Source: Longitalea arenae | GTDB taxonomy: Bacteria > Bacteroidota > Bacteroidia > Chitinophagales > Chitinophagaceae | Reading direction: 5' to 3' | DNA: 64,000 nt | Assembly (NCBI RefSeq): GCF_016924755.1 | Contig: NZ_JAFFJX010000006.1 | Coordinates: 310,001-374,000, forward strand | Part shown: positions 36,133 to 43,267 of the stretch, piece by piece | How positions within the stretch are numbered: the first letter of the stretch is position 1 | Layout: every line of letters begins with the position of its first letter | The notes under the pieces: model-generated | What the model was told of the DNA's origin: nothing | Database searches by the model: none | What the model saw: only the letters and a program-made list of their open reading frames with translations | Translations under genes and position numbers: made by a program

Positions 36133-36168
36133 GACAAATGGACAAAAATCAGAGACAAATGGACAAAA
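36133..36168 (-). promoter_or_regulatory. Phased direct repeats upstream of the LacI-type gene
   Basis: The 15-mer GACAAATGGACAAAA occurs at 36133-36147 and again exactly at 36154-36168. The 21-bp period is two helical turns. Each copy itself holds two GACAAA units (at 36133, 36141, 36154 and 36162). On the minus strand this reads TTTTGTCCATTTGTC twice, 75-110 bp before the ATG at 36058. This is a good candidate operator for cooperative binding on one DNA face. Confidence 0.5.
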
Positions 36169-36370
36169 TAGCGCAGGTAGATTTTTAAGCGATACGATGG
36201 ATTTGACCGCTGCATTAGATGTAGTATGGAATGTCATCGTGCATTAAGATGATGCTTTCCATCAAAGCCCGGAAAACAAACCATCGACCCTTATAACTCC
36301 ACATTGCCATACCCCGAATGGTATATGGCGGGTTTGTCCCAAAAACAACTGTACAAAAACTAATAAATTG

Positions 36371-36406
36371 AAAAAGGCCGCCTCAAAATTACTTTTGAGA
36401 CAGCCT
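36371..36406 (-). terminator. Intrinsic terminator of the LytS/LytTR operon
   Basis: On the minus strand, AGGCTGTCTCAAAA pairs with TTTTGAGGCGGCCT around loop GTAA: 14 pairs with two G-U, then five T residues. The same positions are C-A mismatches in plus-strand RNA, so it acts leftwards, about 195 bp after the kinase stop at 36600. Confidence 0.8.
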
Positions 36407-36599
36407 CTTTAAATAGTTATCTCCTATAAACGAAATAATAAAAACTGAATTAAAAATAAACTTAACTTTTTAAAGAAAAATTTAAATACAAAACAATAAT
36501 AACTAAAACGAAAGCAGAAGATAACTACTTGTACTGTAATTTAGCTTTAATTTTTCAAACTGCAAGATTTATTTTTATTTTTTTTGTGTCTAAATCACT

Positions 36600-38480
36600 T
36601 CAGGCTTCCTGTTGATACGGAAGCCTGAGCTCCACCCGCACCCCTGCCCCAGCCCCTGTTGCTTTTTTATCAATGATCTTCAATTGGGCAGGCGTTCTGG
36701 TTTGCCGGCCTAAGATCTCCAAACGTTCCTGGTTAATGATGGTAGATAAGGGGCGCTTTTGATCTTGATCTTCCATACCCTGGAAACCGCGGCCATTATC
36801 TTCTATAACGCAATACAGCGCTTTATGATCCATTTGGATACGGATGGTAATTTGCCCTTTTTCTTTTTGACCGGCAAACCCGTGCAAAATGGCGTTTTCG
36901 GCAAATGGCTGCAATAGCATGGGTGGTATCAATACTGCTTCCTGATCCGATACACCTTCCACCCTGATCTCGTAATCAAACTGATCTTCGTATAACGATT
37001 GCTGCAGCGTTAAATAACTGGCCAGGGCATCGAGTTCATTTTTAAGCGGCACAAAAGCTTGCCGGGCGTTTTCCAGGCTGAGCCGGAAGAGCCGGGCCAA
37101 TCGCCGCACAAATTCAGTGGCGTCCTCCGTATTTCCCTTTTTGATCAATTGCTGAAGCCCGCTCACGGAACTGTATAAAAAATGAGAGTCGATCTGTCCT
37201 CTGAGTAATTGCTGCCGAAGGCTTTCTTCCCTGATATTCCTTTTGAATTGCTTCCGTCTCCACATCCATACGATCAACAAACCAAGGATGGCTGTACCGC
37301 AGATGATACGAACGATGGTTCTTCGTTGCCCTTCCCGGGTCCTTTCGCTCAGCTGGTTGCTTAAGGCCAGCGACTTGATCTGATTGTCTTTTTCCAGCAG
37401 GCTGTATTTTGCTTCCAGGTCCCTGGCCTGCCCGATCATTGAGGAATCGACCTCTTTTTGATAATATACAAAAGCGGAATCTAGGGCAGCATAGGCCTTC
37501 CCGGGTTGTTGCTGAAGCATTAGATTCTCCGCTTTGGCCTTCCAGATCTTTTTTTCGAGCGCCCAGTTTTTTTCATGGCTAACCAGGCGCAATGCCGTGT
37601 CCAGCAAATGTTCATCCACTTTGTATTGGCCCAGTTTGCGGTAGGTGGCAGCTACATTTAAATACGATTGGGCATTCAGTTCATCCAGCGCACGGCTGAT
37701 CTGCATGCCTTTCAACTGATAGCGAAGGCCCTCTTCTAAAAAACCTTTTTTGGAAAGAAGCGTTCCCAGGCTTTCATACCTCACAGCGTCATAATAGGGA
37801 TTACTGAAACTGCTATCCCTCATCAAAGCCTGAAAGAAGATCAGCGCAGAATCTACCTGGTTCACCCGCTCATAATATGCTGAAATATTCGTGGCAAACA
37901 CTGTTTTATACTTTGGACTGGTACTTAGGTTGAATCCCTCGAACAGGTATTTTTTTTGCATCGGCAGATCACCGATCTTTTCATAAATATCATAAAGCTT
38001 CATGCAAATGAAAGGCAGCCCCGGGGTATCGATCCTTTTAGCTAAAGAATAAGCTTCCCGGGCATAACGCAGGGCGCTGTCGAGTGATCTGCATTCACTG
38101 AGCACAGCAGCCGTTTGAATGTTACCAGCCAGGATCTGCCTTTCGGTGGTATCTTTCTCAATGGCCAGTGCTAAGGCCTGATCCACATAGAGCCGGGCGC
38201 TATCGAGCTTTTTTTCGAGTTCGTATACTACGGCCATACAGCGAAGCCAGGAACACATTTCTACATAGTCGTCCCTTTTTTTGATAACGGGCAGAATGCT
38301 GTCTAATTTTCTTCTGGCGGCCTGAATTTCCCGGTTTTGAAATAAGGGATTGACCTCTTCTTTTAAATAAGACAAAACATAACCGGAGGCAGCTTGCTGC
38401 TTCCGCTTAACACCGGAATTACAAGCCATACAGATGATGATGGTTAAGGCGAAGATCCTGTACATAGCGCTTACAGCCAT
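36600..38480 (-). CDS. LytS/YehU-type sensor histidine kinase with TPR-like sensor region
   Basis: This is a 626-residue protein. The N-terminal hydrophobic segment ends in a lipobox-like IICMACNSG, and helical TPR-like repeats fill about residues 30-340 (ARLYVDQALALAIEKD, ALRYAREAYSLAKRID). A coiled coil and one membrane helix follow (IICGTAILGLLIVWMW, about 390-410), then a His_kinase/HATPase core. The H box reads LRGQIDSHFLYSSVSGLQQL. The usual PHFLFN is changed to SHFLYS, but His is kept. The N box is LLQPFAENAILHG and the G box is EDNGRGF. The gene overlaps the stop of the LytTR regulator by 10 bp, so the two make one two-component system. The signal sensed is unknown. Confidence 0.92.
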   Translation of the reverse strand: MAVSAMYRIFALTIIICMACNSGVKRKQQAASGYVLSYLKEEVNPLFQNREIQAARRKLDSILPVIKKRDDYVEMCSWLRCMAVVYELEKKLDSARLYVDQALALAIEKDTTERQILAGNIQTAAVLSECRSLDSALRYAREAYSLAKRIDTPGLPFICMKLYDIYEKIGDLPMQKKYLFEGFNLSTSPKYKTVFATNISAYYERVNQVDSALIFFQALMRDSSFSNPYYDAVRYESLGTLLSKKGFLEEGLRYQLKGMQISRALDELNAQSYLNVAATYRKLGQYKVDEHLLDTALRLVSHEKNWALEKKIWKAKAENLMLQQQPGKAYAALDSAFVYYQKEVDSSMIGQARDLEAKYSLLEKDNQIKSLALSNQLSERTREGQRRTIVRIICGTAILGLLIVWMWRRKQFKRNIREESLRQQLLRGQIDSHFLYSSVSGLQQLIKKGNTEDATEFVRRLARLFRLSLENARQAFVPLKNELDALASYLTLQQSLYEDQFDYEIRVEGVSDQEAVLIPPMLLQPFAENAILHGFAGQKEKGQITIRIQMDHKALYCVIEDNGRGFQGMEDQDQKRPLSTIINQERLEILGRQTRTPAQLKIIDKKATGAGAGVRVELRLPYQQEA

Positions 38481-39217
38481 TTAAAATACTTATCAACCAT
38501 CTCTTTTTTCCGGAGCGACACGGGGATCTGTGTTCCATCCTTTAAATAAAGTATACCTTCTTTCGGATGGTAACGACGGATATACAATTCATTGATCAGG
38601 TAAGACTGGTGGGTACGCAGGAAGGAAGTGCCGGATAAGAGTTCCTCGTAATCTTTCAGGTTCCTGGTGGTGACCACCTTCATGCCGCCGTTTAAGAAAA
38701 CAGTCGTATAACCATTATCGCCCTGGAGGTAGCAGATCTCCTTTACGGCAACGATCTCTACGAATTGCTGGCTCCGCAATGCGATGTGATCCTGCAGCTT
38801 GTTTTTCTTGAAAGTATGCAGGGTGATGGCAATTTGCTCCTGTAACAGCGGTTGCGCGCTGATGACCCTTTGTAACGCCTCTTTTAGTTCTTCCTCGCTT
38901 AGCGGCTTTAGTAAGTAATCAATGGCGCCGTAACGGATCGCCCGGATAGCATACTCATGGTGGGCCGTCAGGAATATGACCTTCATCTGAGCAGGGATCT
39001 GTTCGAGGATATCGAAACCGGTTCCATCGGGAAGACCGATATCGAGTAACAGCAGGTCTGGTTTCGTGCTATGGATCAGTACAATGGCGTCATGAACGGT
39101 TGCGCAGGAGCCTATCACGATAAAGCCAGCTTGCTGGGCGAGAAAGTTCTCTATGTCTAACCGCAGCGCGGTTTGATCTTCAACAATAACAATTCTTAAA
39201 GGAGGGCCAGGGTTCAT
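38471..39217 (-). CDS. LytTR-family response regulator
   Basis: This is a 248-residue protein. The receiver at 1-120 has IVIVEDQTALRLD, acceptor Asp in LLLLDIGLPDGTGFD, Thr in VIFLTAHHEY and Lys in DYLLKPLS. The LytTR DNA-binding domain is at about 150-248 (VEIVAVKEICYLQGDNGYTTVFL, FLRTHQSYLINELYIRRYHP, IPVSLRKKEMVDKYF). It is the first gene of the leftward pair with the LytS-type kinase. LytTR proteins bind paired direct repeats. The target genes are not evident in the window. Confidence 0.94.
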   Translation of the reverse strand: MNPGPPLRIVIVEDQTALRLDIENFLAQQAGFIVIGSCATVHDAIVLIHSTKPDLLLLDIGLPDGTGFDILEQIPAQMKVIFLTAHHEYAIRAIRYGAIDYLLKPLSEEELKEALQRVISAQPLLQEQIAITLHTFKKNKLQDHIALRSQQFVEIVAVKEICYLQGDNGYTTVFLNGGMKVVTTRNLKDYEELLSGTSFLRTHQSYLINELYIRRYHPKEGILYLKDGTQIPVSLRKKEMVDKYFKWL

Positions 39218-39439
39218 GGTCAGGATAGTTAAGCAATCGATATTAAATGTAATATTAATTAAGCGTACTCTTCGGCGTGAGCAGTAAGGGCTATTACTTA
39301 TTGATTTTAGTCAATTCACTCTTGAAACGAAGCGGCCTCTCCCCCATTATTTATTGGCGGATTTTTACCGCTACCATGCGAATATGGGAAGAGTAGCAGC
39401 GAATCTGAAACAAGGCGGATCGGTTGTTTTATCGTCACG

Positions 39440-39447
39440 TAGTTTTG
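39440..39447 (+). promoter_or_regulatory. Bacteroidota-type -7 promoter box for the RteC gene
   Basis: TAGTTTTG is an exact match to TAnnTTTG, 42 bp before the ATG at 39490. No perfect TTTG at -33 is found at the usual spacing, so the assignment is tentative. Confidence 0.4.
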
Positions 39448-39489
39448 CGTTGACAATAACCCTGAACTGCTAACACTAAACAATATACC

Positions 39490-40341
39490 ATGCTTTCTTT
39501 TCAATCGACATTCGAAGACCTGACCCGTTCATGGCAGCTGCGTTTACAGGAAGCAGAAGCCGCAGAATCCGATCTGCCCGCAAGAGTAGAAACCTGTATC
39601 CGGATCTGCGAGGAAAGCCTTTCGCAGCTCAGGCAATGGGTCATGGAACGTTCCTTTCCCGATAAGGATTGCGAGATCTATTTTTTCAAGCAGGTAAAAC
39701 CGGTGATCATGGCCCGGTATATTTATTATCAAAAAATTTATCGGCTGCACATTGGATATTTTAATGGCAGCGGACTATTGGAAAAAGAGCGGTTGGAACA
39801 GGAACTAAAGGATATTGCGCGATACTTTGCCGATAACAAGGATTTTTATACATACTACCGTATGGGTTACAACCATCATGATGAATTGTTTTTTGTGCGG
39901 GGAGTGTATGATTGGAAAATTTGTCCGGAAGTGAATCAATTTGACGGCATTTTCACTACCAGTGGCGATGGAAAGCTGGCGGAGTTGATGGCCTATGAGT
40001 TGTTGCTGAAATACATTGATGATAGATTGAACCCTGGGTGTAAACTGATCGAACCGGCTCCTGGTTCTGCTGTACAAAGAGCCCATCAAACACCGCTTAA
40101 TTGCACGGCTTCCAGGACGGATGTCGTTGAATTAGGTTATGCGTTGTACGCCGCCGGTTTCTTTAACTATGGAAACGCTTCTATCAAGGATATAATGGCC
40201 TTTCTGTCGAAGGTGTTACAGATCGACCTGGAACATCACCAACGTATATATTATCAGATCCGGGAACGAAAACGCAACCTCACTAAATATTTGGATGAAT
40301 TGAAGAATGGTTTTGTGAGGTATGTGGATCGGGGGGATTAG
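39490..40341 (+). CDS. RteC-domain protein
   Basis: This 283-residue cytoplasmic protein has an N-terminal helical part and a C-terminal RteC domain. The domain keeps the family text YYxxGyxhxDxxFFxRG (YYRMGYNHHDELFFVRGVYDW) and the end KVLQIDLEHHQRIYYQIRERKRNLTKYLDELK. RteC was described in the conjugative transposon CTnDOT as a regulator of excision genes; its C-terminal half is winged-helix-like. Many Bacteroidota carry stand-alone relatives. No integrase, mobilisation or tet gene is nearby, so a general regulatory role is more likely than transposon control. Confidence 0.88.
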   Translation: MLSFQSTFEDLTRSWQLRLQEAEAAESDLPARVETCIRICEESLSQLRQWVMERSFPDKDCEIYFFKQVKPVIMARYIYYQKIYRLHIGYFNGSGLLEKERLEQELKDIARYFADNKDFYTYYRMGYNHHDELFFVRGVYDWKICPEVNQFDGIFTTSGDGKLAELMAYELLLKYIDDRLNPGCKLIEPAPGSAVQRAHQTPLNCTASRTDVVELGYALYAAGFFNYGNASIKDIMAFLSKVLQIDLEHHQRIYYQIRERKRNLTKYLDELKNGFVRYVDRGD

Positions 40342-40410
40342 GGGAATAACTGCGGTTGGCGCCTCAGCTTCCGTTTTAAGTATAGCTCTTTGACCTGATT
40401 AACTTTTGTA

Positions 40411-40959
40411 TCAAATAGCGAGTAAAAAAGATCTTTTTTCAATCTCATCTTTTATATTGGAAACACTTTGTTCGATTGATTGATTTGTTGTATCAATAAT
40501 ATTAGATTCATAGCGCCCCAGATTATTAAATTGCACCCACATTTTTTCTACCAACTCAATATTGGCCTTTTCGTCCAATTTAGAGCGAGTGATTGCGCGT
40601 TTCATGGTTTCTTCCTTAGTCGCCCTTAAGATTATGTAATGTACTTCATAATTATCTGCTACCGCTTCTAACCATGGCTCTAAGAACCAGGGACCAATAA
40701 TTCCATCGACAATCACATCGAACCCACCACGTGTAAATCGTTTTGCAGCTTCCAAAAAGGCTTCGATAACAATTAAGTTTTGCTCCTGTGACTCCGGTAA
40801 GAACGGAGGTATTCCCCCTTTTTGAATATAGTGATAGAAATCATCAGTGTGCATATGTACGGACTTTGATAAATTAGACTCTTTAGCAACTATTGATGCC
40901 GTTGTACTTTTGCCAGTCGCTGGTGAACCCGTAATTATAATAATTCTTCCTTGTTTCAT
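40411..40959 (-). CDS. P-loop AAA/kinase-like ATP-binding protein
   Basis: This is a 182-residue protein with a Walker A motif at residues 11-19 (GSPATGKST), then HMHTDDFYHYI and VIVDGIIGPWFLEPWL. An Arg-rich lid follows (EETMKRAITRSKLDEK). The layout is that of small nucleoside/aminoglycoside-type kinases related to chloramphenicol phosphotransferase and zeta-like proteins (P-loop, Asp after strand 2, Arg lid). The substrate cannot be told by eye. It has no partner that would mark it as a toxin. It is convergent with the RteC gene. Confidence 0.75.
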   Translation of the reverse strand: MKQGRIIIITGSPATGKSTTASIVAKESNLSKSVHMHTDDFYHYIQKGGIPPFLPESQEQNLIVIEAFLEAAKRFTRGGFDVIVDGIIGPWFLEPWLEAVADNYEVHYIILRATKEETMKRAITRSKLDEKANIELVEKMWVQFNNLGRYESNIIDTTNQSIEQSVSNIKDEIEKRSFLLAI

Positions 40960-41711
40960 AATATAATTCTTAATTTAAATGTAGGCGTAAACAGCATCCC
41001 TCAACTTACCAGCCGTTAACATGATTAAGTAGAAAGTAGAGATTTGGCGTTTGTGTCGCTCACAATAATCAAATATCGGCAACAAAAATTAACGTAACCA
41101 AAAAACAGTCAAAAAGAGGAGGTTATTAATAGTAGTGCTGAGATTATTTAAATATATATGAATGAATACACATGGTGTGCTGGCTGAAAATTTCTTTCAT
41201 CAATTGTGCGATTAAAACCTGGCCCTGGATATTGATCAACTGTATCCAAGCGTTATTTCAATTCCTCAATGGTCCATTTTGACGCAATTAGCGCTTATAC
41301 CCTATGCCTGCCCATTCCGTTTCATCGTCCGGTGACGGTTCTAACAACCAAATACATCGCCGCGGATAAAGCCCGTCGCTTATGGCGAGCGATCAGCCTA
41401 TCGAATAACCTGTATTGTCGGTTCCACATTATAGAACTTCTTGATCAAAGTCAATCGATATTGATCAGACCTTCTTTAAAAATGATCGTATATCCACGGT
41501 AGTTACTGCGGCCACAAAATCTATCAGTTGATAAATCATCTCCCAAAAATTTTGTATAGGCATGTATCGCTGTAGTTAACTACTTCAATTTTGCTTTTTT
41601 TATGGCAATTTCTACCCAGTTGTTGCAAAAATAAATTTCTATCAGTTGATAATACCAGGATAAATCAGGTCATACAAACGCCCCAGCTTTGTGATCATAA
41701 AATTGATCACC
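40960..41711. other. Long intergenic region before the repeat-leader gene
   Basis: About 750 bp with no frame I trust. An open frame at 41269-41502 has non-coding composition. Two copies of CTATCAGTTGATA near the right end are listed separately. Confidence 0.5.
41521..41651. repeat. Two copies of a 13-bp near-palindrome
   Basis: CTATCAGTTGATA occurs at 41521-41533 and 41639-41651, 118 bp apart. It contains TATCA-GT-TGATA, a 5-2-5 inverted repeat. The second copy is 60 bp before the ATG at 41712. The size fits a regulator binding site. Confidence 0.35.
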
Positions 41712-41996
41712 ATGACAAACCCATTCAATATAGCCGGCGCAGATGGTAACCTGATGGTACCTGTATTGTCTGAAACTGGTAACCTGATGGCCTACCTACT
41801 GTACCCGGACCCTACAGGTGTTCTCAAGGAACTCTACTGCAGCATGACAACTCCCAGACAACTCCTAGACAACTCCCAGACAACTCTTAGGCAACTCAAC
41901 ACCAACTCCCGTAGCACTCCGTACGGGACACAGTACTATAAAATGGCTTTGGGCTGTACCGGTCAGCCAAATATTCAATCATTTAAAACAAAAACA
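41712..41996 (+). other. Open leader frame carrying tandem repeats, upstream of and in frame with the conserved gene
   Basis: From ATG 41712 (MTNPFNIAG) the frame stays open for 95 codons into the conserved gene at 41997. It shows an 11-residue repeat at protein level (GNLMVPVL... and GNLMAYLL..., from 14 identical bases TGGTAACCTGATGG at 41744-41757 and 41777-41790). It then runs through the 11-bp tandem repeats. It may be a translated leader, an N-terminal extension of the downstream protein, or untranslated RNA. An 11-bp unit shifts the frame by two, so copy-number change would connect or disconnect the two parts. Confidence 0.4.
41847..41912 (+). repeat. 11-bp tandem repeat array, six units
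   Basis: The units are ACAACTCCCAG (41847-41857), ACAACTCCTAG, ACAACTCCCAG, ACAACTCTTAG, then degenerate GCAACTCAACA and CCAACTCCCGT (to 41912). The core CAACTC is kept in all six. The last unit flows into a hairpin, CCCGTA (41908-41913) with TACGGG (41922-41927). The array ends about 85 bp before the start codon of the conserved gene at 41997. Confidence 0.9.
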
Positions 41997-42683
41997 ATGG
42001 CAAAAACAGCATCAACCAGCGGCGTATCAGGCGACAGAATCAAAAATGATTCAGCTTTTGAACGTACCCGGGAGAATATGGCGGAGTTTTCGCGTGCCGG
42101 TAAAGCAGCTAAACTCCTGCGCTCCATCTTCCGGGATGTAACCATCAATGCGAAGGACAAGATCACGCAGGCGCGCCTGTTGAAAGTGACGTCCCGCATA
42201 TTAATTGCCGACCCTGTAAATGAAAGGGGCGCCCGTACGGTCAACAACGGCGATCTGCAGCAATTGCACAACTTCAATTTCAACGTACGGGCAGGCATTT
42301 CAGATGTCTTGTTTGTACGCTGCCCGGTGAGTTTCAATCGTACGACGGGCGAGGTACTGTTAAACATTCCCTCCTTTGTACCTCGTAACAGTGTACAACA
42401 GGCAAGGGGAGTCACCCATTTCAGGCTTGTGGCAGCAGCAGCCGCCATCAATTTCGACAGCGAGCAGTACGTGTATGCCATGCAGGCAACGCCTGAATTG
42501 CCTTATAACAGCGATCCCACCCAGGCAACTACCCTTACCCTGGCATTACCAGCCAACAGCACTGATACCATTGTAGCGGTGCTGGGCATCGAGTATTACC
42601 AAAAGGTGAACTCCCGCAGCTATGCGTTGAAAACAGGTGAGCACAATGCTACCAGCATCATCCTGGTAGATAAAGCCTCCTAA
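41997..42683 (+). CDS. Conserved Bacteroidota protein of unknown function (STSGVSGDRIKND family)
   Basis: This is a 228-residue protein started at ATG 41997 (MAKTASTSGVSGDRI). I recognise this N-terminal text, through KNDSAFERTRENMAEFSRAGKAAKLLRS, as the start of a recurrent uncharacterised Bacteroidota family, which decides the start against earlier in-frame ATGs. The first ~60 residues are basic and helical. The rest is beta-rich (FNFNVRAGISDVLFVRCPVSFN, TGEVLLNIPSFVPRN, THFRLVAAAAAINFD, IVAVLGIEYYQKVNSRSYALK) and might form a beta-sandwich. There is no signal peptide, membrane helix or catalytic motif. It is followed by a hairpin cluster and a small hydrophobic protein on the same strand, apparently as a unit. 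Function unknown. Confidence 0.85.
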   Translation: MAKTASTSGVSGDRIKNDSAFERTRENMAEFSRAGKAAKLLRSIFRDVTINAKDKITQARLLKVTSRILIADPVNERGARTVNNGDLQQLHNFNFNVRAGISDVLFVRCPVSFNRTTGEVLLNIPSFVPRNSVQQARGVTHFRLVAAAAAINFDSEQYVYAMQATPELPYNSDPTQATTLTLALPANSTDTIVAVLGIEYYQKVNSRSYALKTGEHNATSIILVDKAS

Positions 42684-42987
42684 AAGCGAGTGGCCTTCTA
42701 CAGCAACCATGAACGGCTTACTTCCCTAAAGGGAACGGCTGCCTGTTCTTACAGCAGCCACCAGCTGAAGCCTGTATTCATCTGTTGCTTCTCCTTCTTA
42801 CCCCATGCGCTTGTTTGCCTCAACGCAGGTATGCATATATGAAGCGCTTCCATACCTGCCGGAAGGCAAACTTTACCAGCCGAAGGCCCTGTGCGCAGGG
42901 GCCGCGCGGCCGGTAAGTTGCGCAAACGGTTACACAAAATGGCTAGTAGCAAGTGTTGTTTAATTGTTAACCAGTTAATTTTTCATC
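42684..42987. other. 304-bp spacer dominated by hairpins
   Basis: This is the gap between the conserved unknown gene and the small hydrophobic gene. It has no credible open frame. Most of it is taken up by four hairpins (42722-42917). The remaining AT-rich 42920-42987 should hold the ribosome-binding region of the small gene. Confidence 0.6.
42722..42917 (+). repeat. Cluster of four hairpins, candidate structured RNA or REP element
   Basis: H1: TTCCCT/AGGGAA (42722-42735). H2: GGCTGC-c-TGT paired with ACA-GCAGCC (42737-42759, one bulge, tetraloop TCTT). H3: outer arms GTTTGCCT (42813-42820) and AGGCAAAC (42864-42871), inner arms GCAGGTATG (42825-42833) and CATACCTGC (42851-42859). Its loop contains the palindrome GAAGCGCTTC. 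H4: TTACC/GGTAA and GCCG/CGGC outside, GGCCCTG/CAGGGGCC inside (42873-42916). H3 and H4 abut. The H3 right side, ACCTGCCGGAAGGCA, is also found with one base less at 54071-54084. Confidence 0.75.
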
Positions 42988-43203
42988 ATGAGCAATATCA
43001 TCAACCGGATGCAGGATACCACCCCGAAGTTTTTTAAAATACTTCGCAACATAGGCGTGGCCCTCGCCGCAGTCAGCGCTGCCCTGTTAGCATCCCCTGT
43101 GGCACTGCCAACGATCGTCACCGATATAGCCAGTTACCTGGCGGTGGCCGGCAGCGTAATGGGCGCCGTAAGCCAATCGGCAGTACTCAACGAAGAGGAG
43201 TAG
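42988..43203 (+). CDS. Small hydrophobic protein, holin-like or membrane protein, unknown function
   Basis: This is a 71-residue protein with a short basic N-terminal amphipathic part (MSNIINRMQDTTPKFFKILRN). Two hydrophobic segments follow (IGVALAAVSAALLASPVALP and IVTDIASYLAVAGSVMGAVS), then an acidic tail NEEE. A two-helix hairpin across the membrane, as in holins, is possible. I recall similar small proteins (TPKFFKxLRxIG...) next to members of the preceding conserved family in other Bacteroidota, which supports a functional pair. It has no signal peptide and no phage genes nearby. The shared terminator at 43223 ends the unit. Confidence 0.75.
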   Translation: MSNIINRMQDTTPKFFKILRNIGVALAAVSAALLASPVALPTIVTDIASYLAVAGSVMGAVSQSAVLNEEE

Positions 43204-43222
43204 TCATCCCGGTATTTTTTAC

Positions 43223-43253
43223 AAAAAAGGTCCCGCCCCGGCGGGGCTTTTTT
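43223..43253. terminator. Bidirectional intrinsic terminator
   Basis: Six A residues, then GCCCCG with CGGGGC (43235-43247) around a minimal loop, then six T residues. It can stop the rightward small-protein unit (stop 43203) and the leftward galactan operon (stop 43268). Confidence 0.85.
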
Positions 43254-43267
43254 ATGGCTTGCCTGCC

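Larger units (their letters stand above)
36059..36599. other. 541-bp AT-rich intergenic region
   Basis: It contains the promoter region of the LacI-type gene with direct repeats (36133-36168) and the terminator of the LytS-type operon (36371-36406). The stretch 36412-36599 is strongly A/T-rich with A excess on the plus strand. It shows no coding frame. Confidence 0.6.

Noticed and set aside
39490-40341. RteC as a sign of a CTnDOT-type conjugative transposon
   Set aside because: No integrase, excisionase, mobilisation, conjugation or tet genes are in the window, and RteC-domain proteins are common as free-standing genes.
40411-40959. Zeta-type toxin or antibiotic phosphotransferase
   Set aside because: A P-loop and lid are visible, but no antitoxin partner or diagnostic substrate motif, so only a general kinase-like call is supported.
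41269-41502. Possible 77-residue protein in the long intergenic region
   Set aside because: Composition and lack of any motif look non-coding; no neighbour or start context supports it.
41847-41912. CRISPR-like array from the repeated units
   Set aside because: The repeats are 11 bp and directly tandem, with no unique spacers and no cas genes.
42988-43203. Phage holin as proof of a prophage
   Set aside because: Two hydrophobic helices alone do not identify a holin, and there are no lysin, capsid, terminase or integrase genes nearby.
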